Below the pieces are notes generated by a model. That model saw only the letters and a list, made by a program, of their open reading frames with translations. It was not told where the DNA came from and made no database searches. DNA of 64,000 nucleotides from contig NC_133170.1 in assembly GCF_040802235.1 (NCBI RefSeq), positions 9,439,001 to 9,503,000 of the forward strand, given 5' to 3'. A program made the translations under genes and the position numbers. Shown here piece by piece: positions 13,602 through 26,479 of this stretch; position 1 is the stretch's first letter; each line of letters begins with the position of its first letter. This DNA comes from Manis javanica. Taxonomy: Eukaryota > Chordata > Mammalia > Pholidota > Manidae.

Positions 13602-14300
13602 CCAGAGAGCCGTGCCTCCCCGCGACCGCCCGGCCTGGTTACCGTCGCGCGGTCCCGGGGAGGAGGCGCCGAGGCCCCGCCAGCCCCAGTCACCGTCCCT
13701 GCACCGCGGGCGGCGAGGCCGAGACCCAGCCGCGCCCCCGCCGCCCTCCCCGGCTCACCACGCCCGTCACCACGCGCAGGGGTGCGGGCGGTATCGGGGG
13801 GCGCCCGCCAACGGGAACAAGGAGTCATCGCAGGGAAGGTTCTGGGAGCAGCCGAATGGCTCGGTGTGCGTGGGAAACGGATGCGGTTTCAGCAGCAGGA
13901 CTGACTCGAGGAGGCTGCATTTGCCCAGCAGGCTGCCCGGCGAGGCCGAAGCCCGGGCACTACCTTCGCGGCGCCCGGCACCCAGACGCTGTGGAGGCCG
14001 GCGCTGGTGCAGGGGGAAGGGGTGCGGAGGCGGCAGGGGTGTCCGGCCCTGGTAGGGTCCAGGGCGAGGCGGTAAACGCGCACAGGGTGACCATTCCAGA
14101 CGCTGTGCACGTCCAGGGCTCCTGCCCGCAGTCACCAGGGTGGGGAGGGAAGGGGGAGGGCGAGTGCCCCCCACCAGGCCAGGCCCTCAGCGCCTGCCCT
14201 GCTGCAGGCGGCGGCGCCCACCTCCGCCCAGCGGAGACCTCGGGGCGTGGGCCCCGCATTCCAGCCCCCTGTGCTGGGAGAAGCGATGGAGTGGCTGACA
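13540..14300. promoter_or_regulatory. CpG-island-like stretch inside ARNTL2 intron 3
   Basis: Dense CpG dinucleotides and high GC, unlike the AT-rich intron around it. It could be an intronic promoter or simply the GC-rich centre of the inverted-repeat element. No TATA box or recognisable first exon was found. Confidence 0.5.
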
Positions 14301-14545
14301 CCCAGGGGCAGGAAGCAGGACAGAACAGTGAGGCAGCATATGTGCCACGATTACGCAGGATCCTGCTCACCCAAGAGCCTAGCGAGGTGGGCAAGGAAGA
14401 GGCTAAGGAAAATCCAGGAGAGGGGACCCCAGGTCAGCGGTCACCTTAACGTTGGTACCGCTGCAACTTAGTTAACGACGCAGAAGCCCAGAAAACCCCT
14501 AAACCTCAAGATGGCCAAGCAGCAGCGATCCACCAGCTGACATTT

Positions 14546-14748
14546 CCTCCACTCCCGGGGCTGAGCAGGGCGCGCGAGTCCACGCCGGCCTCCCCTCCCT
14601 CCCACCGTCCGGCTTAGTCATCCAACCAGAAGAACTGAGTATGAAATTCCAGCAATACGAAAGGGGCAGGAGAGTGGAGCTGAGGACCTTACTGGGCTGG
14701 CCTTTTGCCCCCCGACCAGACAGCCGCAACTGCCTGCGTTACCTGTGT
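14546..14748 (-). repeat. Right arm of the inverted repeat
   Basis: Reverse-complement copy of the left arm, ending ACCTGTGT on the plus strand. Mismatches are scattered rather than clustered. Confidence 0.9.
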
Positions 14749-15349
14749 CGCAGGGGTTTTATTTAATTCTTACCTAAAGATGTTTTTTTGGTCATGACAA
14801 ACGTGTTTGTTTTGCTTTTTTAAAACCTGGTTTTTCTCAAGATACCTTTAAAAGTTTTAAATTGTTTTCATCTCCGGTCAAGTGGAGATTTTTAAGAACC
14901 TCATTTTCAATTTGTAATAAAACTTTACAACCTGATTTTTCTCAAAAAAGCCAACAAATGGCCAGCACCTGTTAACAAAGGTCTAACATAATAATACTAA
15001 AAAACGAAAAACATCTAACCTCAGGGGCCCCAGAGCCTGGCGGAGTAGTACCCTGCTGAACTCAGTCAAGGCCGGCAGCTTGGGAGAACCAAGGGAAAGG
15101 GAACCTCACACTGGCGGTGCAACTCGGACCTGGCAGCCATTGAATTTGGGGTTTGTATCTATGATGTCATTAATCCTGACAACTTTGTAGGGTGGTTGGG
15201 GTTATTCTCATTTGGCCAGTGGGTCACAAGTTCTGAGAGGTGAGAGACGTGTCCAACTTCCTAGACCTAGAAAGTGGTAAAGCAGGAATTTAAGTCCAAA
15301 TCTCTTTAAATTGCAAAGGTGATGCTTTCTCTACTTGTTTCCAAAAATC

Positions 15350-15480
15350 AGTATTTCATCAACAACTACTGAGCACCTGCTATGTGCCGGGGACTTGCTG
15401 GGGTGGAAAATACAAGGATGAGTAAACATACAGTCCTGCCCCCAGGGAGCTCATAGGCCAGCAGGAGACGGTGCCCACAG
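15350..15480 (+). mobile_element. L2 3'-end fragment
   Basis: GAGCACCTGCTATGTGCCGG then AGGATGAGTAAACATACAGT and CAGGGAGCTCATAGGCCAG. Confidence 0.6.
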
Positions 15481-15604
15481 ATGCAGATGTGTTACGGTGT
15501 GCATGCAGATGACTGTGGGAGCAGAGAGGAGAGGCATCTGGCTGAGTCTGTGTTGGTCAGAGGCATCAATCCAGACAAAATATGTCTACAGCTTAAAAGA
15601 CAGT

Positions 15605-15765
15605 ACTTCTCAAATTTTCACATGAATATGAATCACTCTGGGATCTTGTTAAAAATGTAGGTTCCGACGCAGTGGGTCTGGGGTTAGCCCTTTGTGTCTG
15701 CACCCAGGAGAGGCTAATGCTACAGGTCCATGGATCACACTGGTTGGTTATAAGACTAAAGGGAA
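15605..15765 (+). mobile_element. MER5-type DNA transposon remnant
   Basis: Contains CACATGAATATGAATCACTC and GGATCTTGTTAAAAATGTAG, typical of this hAT family. Confidence 0.6.
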
Positions 15766-16114
15766 GGTAAGGGTTGGCCGGGTAAAGAGGTATGTTCAGA
15801 GAACTTTCCCAGTCAAGATGCAGACTGTGCACCGAATCAGGGAGAAAAGGAATAAGACTGACTTCAGGGAACTTCTGTTGATCTCACTCATCAGCCTGGA
15901 TTGTAGGGCATAAAGTGGTGAAATATAGCCTGACATGGGGGCTGGAGGTGACAGCAAAGAAGTAAGCCGAAGTACATTACCCAGGCTTAGTCAGGAGCAA
16001 TGCCTAACCCTGAGGGCAGTGAGATGCCATTAAATGTTTTTAGCGGATGAATTCTTTTTTCAATTTGGGCTTTGCAAAAAGCATCCTGGCTATAGCATAG
16101 AAAAGCATCAGAAT

Positions 16115-16420
16115 GGTGTTTTCAAACCTGCTGCATATTAGAATTACCTAGAGAGCTTTAGAAAATAACAATGTTCAGTCCCCATGTCAGAAAATTAAGG
16201 AAGATCTCTAAAGTGGATCTTCTCAGCGTCGCACTTTGCCCAGCAGCATCAACAGCCTGGGACCCTGTTAGAAATTCAAATTCCCAGGCCCCATGTCAGA
16301 TTTACTGATCAGGACCTCTGAGCGTGGGCCCAGCGGTCTGGGATCTAACAAGCACACCCACTCCCCCACTGCCAAGACTCTGATGCAGCTAATATTTGAG
16401 AACCACTGGATTAGAAGGAG
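16115..16420 (+). mobile_element. MER5-type elements, two adjacent pieces
   Basis: One piece begins TCAAACCTGCTGCATATTAG; a second spans CAGCAGCATCAACAGCCTGG to TTTGAGAACCACTGG. Both are small non-autonomous hAT remnants. Confidence 0.65.
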
Positions 16421-16631
16421 AAAAGTAGGGAGAAGCTTCTTTACCAATTAGGAAGCCAAGAGGTGATGGCACTGTTTCAGCCCCATATCAAGCTTTATTA
16501 GCCCTGCTGAGCGAGAGAGACCCCATCGCAGGGGAGGCTGGATGCTGGCTAGTTGTGGGGTGGTTTCTGAGTGGATTAGTAAGGGCCATTTGGGCAGGGA
16601 CTGGTCCAACTAAAGGTGAAGTAAGCTTGTA

Positions 16632-17012
16632 TGTGGTAGACTTGTGAATTGTGTCCCTGAAAATTCCTGTGCTGAAACCCCAACCCCCACTGTGATGTAT
16701 CTGGAGGTGGAACCTTTGGGAAATACCTTCAGATCAGGTCAGGAGGGTGGGCCTCATGATGGGATTAGTACTTTTATAAGAAGAGATGCCAGAAATCTTG
16801 CACGCATTTTCTTTCTCTCCCTTTTCCACCACACATGTAGCAAGAAGGCAGCCAGCCATCTACAAGCCAGAAGAGAGCTCTCACCAGAAACTGGCTATGC
16901 TGGTAAGTCTGTCTCGGACCTCCCACTTCCAGAACAGTGAATAAATGCATTTCTGTTGTTAAAGCCACTCAGTCTAAGGTATTCTGCTATGGCAATCTGT
17001 GCTAAGACCCTT
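16632..17012 (+). mobile_element. MaLR-type (ERVL) solo LTR
   Basis: Shows the ordered landmarks of MST/MLT-type LTRs: GTGAATTGTGTCCCTGAAAA, CTGAAACCCCAACCCCCACT, GGAGGTGGAACCTTTGGGAA, CCAGAAGAGAGCTCTCACCA, GTGAATAAATGCATTTCTGT and GCCACTCAGTCTAAGGTATT. No internal proviral sequence flanks it. The subfamily is not certain. Confidence 0.7.
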
Positions 17013-17214
17013 CTGGACTAGTAAGCAGTCTCACTGGGACATGTGGGTCCCTGTGAAGTTACCGTTAAATACTTGGTGCTCTTGAGTTTTAGCTATAACT
17101 GAGCTTAGCTAGCTTGGGTTGCAAGCTGTCAGTTTTGCAATTGTGCAATTGTTTCATTTGCTTAGTAGCCAAAACTAAGGCAGAGGTATGAGTAACTGGA
17201 ATTGAAAACCTATA

Positions 17215-17390
17215 ATAGGGTTGCCAGATAAATTATAGGATGCCCTGTTAAATTTGAATTTCTGGTAAACAATTCATTTTTTAGTATAAGTACATCCCAA
17301 ATAGTGCACAGATTATACTACCCCTAAAAAAATCATCATTCATTGCCTGAAATTAAAACTTAACTGGTGTCCTTTATTTTTATTTACTAA
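17215..17390. mobile_element. Small palindromic DNA transposon remnant (family unassigned)
   Basis: GGGTTGCCAGATAAATTATA at left and a complementary-like AAACTTAACTGGTGTCCTTT at right flank a central TTTTTTAGTATAAGTACATC. This layout is common for a MER-type fold-back element. Confidence 0.5.
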
Positions 17391-18429
17391 ACTGGAAAGC
17401 CTCACCTATGAAGAACTAATATAGATAGATGAATTTTTATGAAATGAATGATGTGGCTAATTAGATGTACAGTGAGGGGAGTGATGTGGGTCAATGATGA
17501 CCTACAGGTTTCTGGCTTGGAAACTGGGTAAAGCTTGGTACCTTCCAGGAATGTAAGGGACACTGGAGGGAAAGCTGATTAGGGAGGAGGGACAAAGTGC
17601 TAAGTGACATTTTGGACATGCGGAGATGAAGTCTGTCTGGAGTGTACAGGCAGATAAAACCAGGACGCTGTTAGAGGTACAGTCCCACAGGTAAGCAGGA
17701 AGATAGGGATGGGATCACAGAAAATAGGTAGAAAAGAGGGAGATGTTCAAGATGAAAGAGGAGACAGACTGAGGTACTGGCAGTGTTGGCAGACCACATG
17801 CAGAGCCCGGGAGAAGGGCTCTTTGGACAAGAGGAGCCCTTTTTTACTTTTGGCAGGAAGGAGAGTGGACAGGATGCTGTGTGTGCAGGGAACTCGTGGG
17901 CTCGGTAGAAGGAAACAGACTTGGGGCCAGAGCTCTGGGCGTACCTCACCTAAGGAATTCTTTTCCCTTTGTGACTTGCTCATTCCAGTTGTATTGTGAG
18001 TATTATACCGAATAAATATTGTATTGATCAATGTAAAGTGATGGAACTAGGGTCTGAAGTAAAATGGATGTTTATATGAAAGCTAAGCTTTGGAAAAGTT
18101 TTAAAACCCTGACTTGCTCCTTTGTTCCTTTTCTTTTTGACTAAAGTAGCTGTGAGTGGCACACTGTGAATGTTTGGATTTAAAAAATCTAGTAAGATAT
18201 GGCACTCACATTTGCTTCGCCTAAAGAAATTCAAATTGGATAACACAAATAATAAATCGTTGGTATGACCTCTGCAGAACTCTAATTAAGGGGCCCCTTC
18301 AAAAATGCCTTGGTCCTAACTTAGAAGATTAAAAAATGGAGGATACTTTTTAGGTTAAGTAAATGTTTAGGTTATACAGGTATCATTTGTTAATGGAGTT
18401 CTTGTTTTTTAAGAGTACTTGACAACAAT

Positions 18430-18563
18430 GACTTTTCTAGTTTTATTGACAGGACAAAAATTGCACACATTTAAGGTCTACAATGTGATGTTTTGATATA
18501 TACAGATTGTGAAATGATTGCCAAAATCAAGCTAATTAACATTTCCATCACCTCACATAGTTG

Positions 18564-18623
<60 letters not shown>

Positions 18624-19960
18624 TAAGAACACTTTGAATCTATCTCCTGGCACATTTCAAGTACACAGTACCTTATTAACTATAATCACCATGTTGTACA
18701 TTAGGTCTCCAGAACTAAATCAACTGATAACAAAATTTGTGCCCTTTGACCAACATCTTCCTTGCCCCCCACCCCCAGCCCCTGGGCACCACCATTCTAT
18801 AATCTGTTACGAGTTTTTCAGATACAACATATAATTGAGACCATGGAGTATTTGTCTTTTTTAGTCTGGCTTATTTCACTTAGCATAATGGTCTCCAGGT
18901 TCATCCATGTTGTCACAAATAGAATTTTCTTTTTTAAGCCTAAATAATATCATATATACAACATTTTCATTTCCATCCATCCATCAACAGACACACCGTT
19001 TCCATATCCGGCTACTGTGAATAAAGCCGCAGTGAACACGGGAGTGCAGACATCTCTTCAAGACCCTGATACCATTCCCTTCAGCTAGACAACCAGGAGA
19101 GTGGGATTGCTGGATCACAGAGTAGTTCTGCTTTCAAGGAAACTGCTGTTTTTCACAGTGGCTGCACCAATTTATCTTCCCACCCACAGCGCACAAGGGT
19201 TCCCTTTCCCACATCCTCACGAACACGTGTTACCTTTTGGCTTTTTGAGAAGAGCCACCCTAGTGGGTGTAGGTGATCTCACTGTGGTCTTGATTTCCCC
19301 GATAATAGTGATGTGGAACACATTTTCAGGAACCTGTTGGTCACTTGTGTGTTGTCTTTGGAAAAATGTCTGTACAGGTCCTTTGCCCATTTTTAAATTG
19401 AGGTGTTCGGAGTTCTTATTTTTCCTATGGAGTTACATCAGTTCCTTATATATTTGGCTACTTTGTCCCTTATCAGATAAATGGCTTGCAAACATTTTTT
19501 CCCATTCCACAGGTTGACTTTTCTTTTTTTGGTGGTTTCCTTTGCAGCACAGTTTTTTAGTTCATCATTCCACTTGTTTGTTTTTGCTTTTGGTGTCAGA
19601 TACAGAAAAATCACTGCCAAGACCTATCAAGGAGCTTACCTCCTACATTTTCTTCTAGGAGTGTTATGGTTTCAAGTCTTGCATTCAAGTTTTCAGTCCA
19701 TTTTGAGTTGATCTTTGTGCATGCTCTGAGAGAAGTCCAGTGTCATTCTTTTGCCAGTTTTCTCAACACCATTTATTGAAGAGACTGTTTTTTTACCATT
19801 GTATATTCTTGGCTCCTTTGTGGAAAATTAATAGACTCTATATGCATATGCATGGGTTTATGTCCAGACTCTATTCTGTTTCATTGATTTGTATTTGTTT
19901 TTATGCCAATATAATACTGTTTTGATTACTAGAGTAAAAGTAAGAGACATGGTAGCCTTA
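18430..19960 (-). mobile_element. LINE-1, 3' part (older subfamily)
   Basis: On the plus strand the DNA is antisense LINE-1: a 3'-UTR block at 18,430-18,720 containing CCATCACCTCACATAG, then the 3' end of ORF2 including the segment complementary to the usual CATGGATGAACC region near 18,895. The ORF2 frame is full of stops. A (TG)n tract interrupts the 3' UTR. Confidence 0.85.
18566..18622 (+). repeat. (TG)n microsatellite
   Basis: 57 bp of perfect TG dinucleotide within the LINE-1 3' UTR. Open frames of repeated Cys-Val or His-Thr across it are not genes. Confidence 0.98.
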
Positions 19961-19992
19961 AGAGACCAGTGTGGGTATGGAAGGAAATAAAG

Positions 19993-19994
<2 letters not shown>

Positions 19995-20053
<59 letters not shown>
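19995..20053 (+). repeat. (TG)n microsatellite
   Basis: About 59 bp of perfect TG just beyond the inner end of the LINE-1 block at 18.4-20.0 kb. Confidence 0.98.
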
Positions 20054-20054
<1 letters not shown>

Positions 20055-20174
20055 TGTATGTGCACATGTAGGAAGTCGGTTAATAAGGAGAAATGAGAGG
20101 GGTCAGAGGAGCAGTCATCTAAATGAAGATTAAAGCACAAGAGGATTTTTTCTCCTACCTCCTTTAACAAAGAA

Positions 20175-20425
20175 AGTATCTCTCGGAGCAGTGGCTCTCC
20201 TTTGGGTGGGTGGGGGCTTCTGCACCCTCCCTCTCCAAGGACTGTGGCAGTGTCTGGAGACATTTCTGGTTGTTTCAGTGGGGGTTGCTACTAGCACCTA
20301 GAGGAGAAGGGCCCGGGATGCTGCTAAGGTTCCTGCAGTGCAGTGCACAGGGCAGCCACCACAACAGAGAATTACCCAGCTGGAAATGTCAACAGTGATG
20401 ACATAGAGGAACCCTGCTTTAGAGA
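20175..20425 (+). mobile_element. MER20-like hAT DNA transposon remnant
   Basis: Carries GCAGTGTCTGGAGACATTTC, GGGATGCTGCTAAGGTTCCT and GAACCCTGCTTTAGAGAG, the standard MER20 series. It is a non-autonomous element with no coding content. Confidence 0.75.
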
Positions 20426-21224
20426 GTGTCCTAACCTGAAACGTGAAGTGTCCCCCCAAATAAAAACATTATGCATGATTTTTAAGGACATGCCTGGCTA
20501 AGGAACCCCAGTTTCTTGAAGTTTATCCTGCTGTGAAGGTGAATGTGAAGGTCTGTGCGTGGGCGGGTAGATTTCAGGAATCCCTCAGAAGACGGTGGGT
20601 GTGACTGGAGCCACCCACCATGGCCTGGTACCAGATGTCACCCCTACGTAACAGATTCCCTCCGACAGAGGCTCAGCCCCTGGGTCTGCCTCATGGTGTG
20701 GCATGTCCCTTCAGCCCCCAAAGATGCCCTCTTACTTGACTTGGAGGCAGCCCCCATTATTTAAAATGCCCTCTTTCTATTTATATAAGTTTGGATTGTT
20801 TCCATAGCTGGGGAATGGCTACACGATTTTTTTCAAAGTGCCACAGATATTCAACTTCACAGCTATACTCTTATGCTGTTATTTTTTTCCTTTTGTTTGT
20901 TATTTATAGACCGAGCATCTAAATCTACTGACAAAAGGGAATGGATCTTTTGTAGCTGGTCTGTTTCCCTGAAAATGCTAGCAAATTTTCTTCTTGCATT
21001 CTAAAAATAGACAACTTCTGTATTCTGTTTTGCTACAGAGGGAGGGTCACTTGTGATTGCTCACTAGATGTTATATTTGGAAAACGGTCTCTGTGCTCTG
21101 CTCCCCAAACATGGGGAAACTCCGTTATGATGAAGATCATACAGCATGAGAAGCCTCCGCAAGTCTAGGTGACACGGGGCAAACCAACAGCACGTGTGAA
21201 TGGGGCTTCGGCTCCCAGACCTTA

Positions 21225-21395
21225 GCAGGCCCAGAACCACCCAGAGGATTTGTTGAAACACAGATTGCTGGGCCCCATTCCCCCAGTTTCTGAATCATGC
21301 CCAGGGTGAGGTCCAAGAATTCGCATTTCTGACAAGCTCCCAGGTGATGCTGGTCCTTATGCCAGGACCACATACTGAGAATCATTGGATTTTTA
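21225..21395 (+). mobile_element. MER5A-like hAT DNA transposon
   Basis: Has CAGATTGCTGGGCCCCATTC, AGTTTCTGAATCATGCCCAG and the 3' TACTGAGAATCATTGG. Confidence 0.75.
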
Positions 21396-22259
21396 ATTTT
21401 TCATGAATTCTGTTTCAGTGTTAGGTTATGAGGCTCAGACATAAAGAGATGATTTCTTAAATATACAGTATGCTAATGTTAGAGAAAAACTTGACTTAGT
21501 TCTTTTAATGGGTATTCCTGTGAACATACATATCTAAGAGTGAAAAACTAAGCCTTAAGATGGCTATGATTTTTCATGACTTGATTGACTTATAACCTCT
21601 TGAAAAGAGTGGATTTAATAAATGCTTACCAAAATTGTATGTATGTGAACATTAAAATCTAGGGCTAAAATGAGAGGTAGGCTCTAGGCAGCGGGCCTGA
21701 GCAACCATGTTCCTCATTTATATCAAATACCAGGTAGATATCCTATTAATAATGACACTACCCTTTTTGTATTTTGTTCAATCTTTTGGCTTAAAATCAC
21801 AAATCACTGTTTAGGAATTTTCTCATGCTTTGGAATCTTTCACTCCTAATTTGAAGATATGGCTATATTCTTCTGTCTCTTTAAAAAATTAAATATTTTT
21901 GTAGAGACTACATTCCACAAGATAGATAAGAATAAAATTAAGTCGACTAACATTTTTCAGGGAATTAATAGCAATGTTATAAGTGATCACTCTTTGGGAA
22001 ATATCACAGACTTATTCTGTAGAAATTTCAAAGAATTTTAATAGGAACAATGCAACAAAGGGTTATGTGGTCAAATCAGCTTAGCAAAGTTACAGTTAAG
22101 TAACTTCTTTCTGGGAAGATTTCTCAGTTTAATATGCTTGTAATTATGAAGCTGCAGCTATGACACTTTTGTCAGTGTGGCATGCTTGAGGAATTCTCTA
22201 CCTAATGTGGTTCTAGAAGTGTTTTTGAGGACAGGATGACAAATATATTAAGTATGCCT

Positions 22260-25200
22260 CAGTTGATGATGAGTGGTTGCCTGGAGCTCTGTTTATGACT
22301 ATGTAATGTTCCATCATGCATACATGTATGTATGTATGTATGTATGTATATATGCACACCACATTTTCTCTATCAGTTCCTCCATTGATGGACACAGGTG
22401 GCTTACATGTCAAGGCTACTGTAATGTTACAATGAACATGGAGGTGCAGATAATTCTTTGAGCCAGTGTTTTTGTATTCTTCAGTTAATACATAGACATG
22501 GGAATGCTGGGTTATGTAGTAGTTCTATTTTTAATTGAATTTGAGGAACTTCTATAGGTTTTCCTTATGATTCCGCACACATTTACATTCCCACCAATGT
22601 GTACGTGGGTTCCCTCTTCTCCAAATTCTTACCAACCCTTATTTTTTTTTCTTTCATATGATAGCCATTCTGACAGGTGTGAGGTGACATCTCATCGTGG
22701 TTCTGATTTGCATTTCCCCGATGATCACTGATACTGAGCACCTTCACATGTACCAACTGGCCATCTATGTCTTTGGAAAAATAACTATTCAGATCCTCTG
22801 CCTATTTTTTAATTGGATTGTCTGGGGTTTTTGTTTTGCTATTGAGTTGTATTGAGTTCTTTATATATTTTGGATAGTAAGCCCTTATCACATTATTTCC
22901 AAATATTTTCTCCCATTTAATAGATTGCCTTATTTTGTTGATGGTTTCCCTTGCTGTGCAGTTTTTTGTAATGTCTGTTATGTTCAACTCTTCAATTCAT
23001 TATAAGTTGATTTTTGTAAGTGGTGTATTCTTTTGCACATGGCTGCCAGTTTTCCTGAAATTATGTATTGAAGAGACTTTCCTTTCCCAATTGTATATTC
23101 TTGGCTCCTTTATCATGAATTACTTGACTATCTACCTGTGGATTTATGTCTGGGCTCTCTATGCTGTTCCACTGGTTTGTGTGTTTTTTAATGCCAATAC
23201 TATACTGTGTTGGTTACTATAGCTTTGAGATATAGTTTGAAATTGGGAAGTGTGGTGTCTCCATATTTGTTCTTAAGATTGCTTTGGCGTCTCAGGGTCT
23301 TTTGTGGTTCCATATGAATTTTACATTTGTCCTATTTCTGTGAAAAATGCCATCAGAATTTTGATAAGGACTGTGCTGAATCTGTTGATTACTTTTAATA
23401 GTATGACTATTTAAACAATATTCCTATCCATGAGCATGGAATATCTTTCCATTTACTTCTATCTTTAATTTCTTTCATCAGTGTCTTATAGTTTTCAATG
23501 TACAGGTTTTCACCTCTTTAGTTTAACTCTGTTATTAGGTATTATTTTCCATGCAATTATAAATGATATTGTTTTCACTTCTCTTTGTGATAGTTTGTTG
23601 TTAATGTCTAGAAATGCAACTGACTTCTGTATATCGATTTTTTTGTATCCTGTAACTTTACTGAATTCATTTATTATAACAGGTTTGTGGTAGTCTTCAG
23701 GATTTTCCATATAAAGTATCATGTTATCTGCAAACAGTGACAATTTTACTTCTTTTCAATTTAGATGACTTTTATGTCTTTTTCTTGAGTATTTGCCCTA
23801 AGACTTCCAATACTATGTTGAGTATATGTGATGGGAGTAGGTATTGTCTTGTTCCTGATCTTAAAGGAAAAACTTTCAATTTTTCACTATTGAGTATGAT
23901 GTTCAGTGTGGACTTGTATCTGGCCTTGATTATTTTGAAGTAGTTTCTTTCTATCTGCACTGTGTGGAAAATTTTTTCTCATGAAAGGTTGTCAAATGCT
24001 TTTCATGCATCTATTGATATGATCATATGGTTTGTATCCTTCATTTTTTAAATCTGGTATAATACATTGATTTGCAGATGTTGAACCCATCCTTGCAATA
24101 AATACCATTTGATCATAGTGTATGATCAAGTATTGATGAATTCAGCATGCTAATATTTTGTTGGGCATTTTTGTATCTATTTTCATCAGGGTTATTGGCC
24201 TGTGATTTCCTTTTCTTGTACTCTCCTTGTCTGGTTTTGGTATCAGGATAATGCTGACCTTGTAAAATGAGTGTGAACTGTTCCCTACTCTTCTATTTCT
24301 GGAAGAGTTTGAGGAAGATTGGTTTTCTTCTTCAAATGTTTGGTAGAGTGTATCAGTGAAGCCATCTGTTCCTGGGTTCTTGTTTGTTAGGGGTTTTTGA
24401 TTATTGAGTGTATCTCCTTACTAGTAGTAGGTCTATTTGACTTTCTATTTTTCTTCAAGATTCAGTCTTGGTAGATTGTATGTTTCTAGGAATTTATTAT
24501 CTTTATTGTCCAATTTGTTGGCATATTATAGTTCATAATAGTTTCTTATGATCCTTTGTATTTCTGTGGTATCAGTTGTCATGTCTCCTCTTATTTCTGG
24601 TTTTGAGTTCCCTCTTTTTACTTCACAAGTCTGATAAAAGTTTGTCTATTTCTTTATCCTTTCAAAGAACCAACTTTTACTTTCATCTTTTCTATTGTCT
24701 TTTTAGTCTCTGTCATTTATATTCCCTCTGATCTTAATTGCCTTCTTTTTACTAACTTTGGATTTAGTTTGTTTTTCTAGCCTCTTGGCTCCTTGTGTAA
24801 TAAATATAGGTATTTATTGCTCTAAATGTCCCTCTTAGAACTGCTTTTGCTGCATAACATAAATTTTGGCATATTGTATTACCATTTTTATTTGGCTTGA
24901 AGTATTTTTCCTTGACCCATTGGTTATTCAGGAGCATGTTGTTTAATCTGCACATACTTGTGAAATTTCCAGTTTTCTTCTTGTAATTGATTTCTAGTGT
25001 CATACCATTATGGTCAGAAAAGATGCTTGATATGATTTCAGTCTTCTTAAATTCATTAAGATCTGTTTTGTGGCCTACCATATTATCTGTCTGGAAAAAT
25101 GTTCCATGTGTGTTTGATAAAAATGGGTATTATTTTGCTTTTGGATGGAATGTTGTGCATATGTTAAGTCTATCTAGTCTAACTTGTGACTTCAGGCCAA

Positions 25201-26460
25201 TGTTTCCTTACTGATTTCCTGTCTCGATGACCTATCCATTAATGTGAGTGGGATATTATTTTGTTGCTGTTTATTTCTCCCTTTGGGTCTGTTAATGTTT
25301 ACACAGTTATGTGCTCCCATGTTGGGTGCATAAATATTAACAAATGTTATCCTCTTGAAGTGACTTCATCATTATATAATGACCTTCTTTGTCAACTGTT
25401 ATTGGTTTTGGCTGAATATCTATTTTGTCTGATATGAGTACAGCTACCCCAGCTTTCTTTTTGGTTCCCACCTGCAGGCATGGAATATCTGTTTCCACTC
25501 CTTCACTTTCAGGCTCTGTGTGTTCTAAGGTCTGAAGAAGTCTCTTGTAGCACATAGATGAGTCCTGTTTTTTTTTTTTTTTATCCATTCAGCCACCCTA
25601 TATCTTTTGAATTTAGTCCATTGCCTTTAATGTAATCATTGATAGGTACAGATTTATTGCCATTTTGTTAATTGCCTCCTGGATGTCTTAAACCTTTTTT
25701 CCTTGCTCTCTTTCTGATTTGATTTTTTTTCTTTAGTGGTATACTTAGATTCCTTTTCTCATTATGTTTTGTGTATCCATATAAGTTTTTGCTTTGTGGC
25801 TGCCACGAGGCTTACATACACCACCTAGTAACAGTCTACTCTAAGTTGAAAACAACCTAATACTGAACACATACTGAAGTTCTACATTTTTACTTTCCCC
25901 AGCAAGTTTTATGTTTTTGTAGTCAGAATTTACATCTTGTGTATCCATTAACAAATTGTTGTAGTTGTTTTTACTGTTGTCTTTTCACCTTCATACTAGC
26001 TTTAGAAGTAAATAACACATCACCTTTCCAACACTAGATTCTAAATTTTACCTATATTTATCTTTCCTGGTGAGAGTTATACTTTCATATATTTTCTTGT
26101 TATTTATTAGTGCCCTTTCACTTCAGCTTTAATAAGTCCCTTTAGCATTTCTTGTAAGGCTGATCTCGTGGTGATGAACTCTTTAGCTTTTGCTTGGATG
26201 GAATACTCTCTTTCTCATAGAAAACTCTGCTGGGTATAATATTCTTGGTTACCAGGGTTTATTTTCTTTCAGCACTTTGAATATACAGTGTCGCTCCCTA
26301 CTGGCCTGCGAAGTTTCTGCCAAAAAATCTTGTGATTATGGGGATTCTTCTCTACATTAACAAGCTGCTTTTCTCTTACTGTTTTTAAGATTCTTTCCTT
26401 GTCTTTAACTTTTGACAATTATTATAAATTATGTCTCTGTTATTGTTAAACAGAATACAT
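22260..26460 (-). mobile_element. LINE-1, long degenerate copy (3' UTR and ORF2)
   Basis: Antisense LINE-1 on the plus strand. The 3' end is near 22,260; reverse-transcriptase and endonuclease coding remains run to about 25,600, followed by 5' sequence to 26,460. Short minus-strand frames such as 24764-25081 are ORF2 shards with endonuclease-to-RT type residues. A (TATG)n tract lies at about 22,325-22,352. The element seems to resume at 27,670-27,767 beyond the FRZB pseudogene. Confidence 0.85.
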
Positions 26461-26479
26461 ATATTTAAGGATCTGTACC

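Larger units (their letters stand above)
13399..14748. repeat. CpG-rich block bounded by 203-bp inverted repeats
   Basis: The left arm (13399-13601) and the reverse complement of the right arm (14546-14748) align without gaps, with about 7 differences in 203 bases. Similarity stops abruptly at both ends. The 944-bp centre is GC- and CpG-rich and not itself inverted. Both arms encode the same MRLSGRGAKGQPSKV start, reading inward. On the plus strand a 343-codon frame runs from the left arm (13418) to 14449, low-complexity and rich in Gly, Pro and Arg, with no domain I know. No clear target-site duplication is visible. It could be a fold-back type DNA element, an inverted duplication, or an assembly artefact. 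Confidence 0.85.

Noticed and set aside
13418..14449. 343-codon plus-strand frame in the inverted-repeat block
   Set aside because: Composition is that of GC-rich non-coding DNA, other long frames overlap it on both strands, and no domain is visible. It is kept only as a note on the element.
18493..20263. Frames encoding Cys-Val or His-Thr repeats
   Set aside because: They are translations of the two (TG)n microsatellites.
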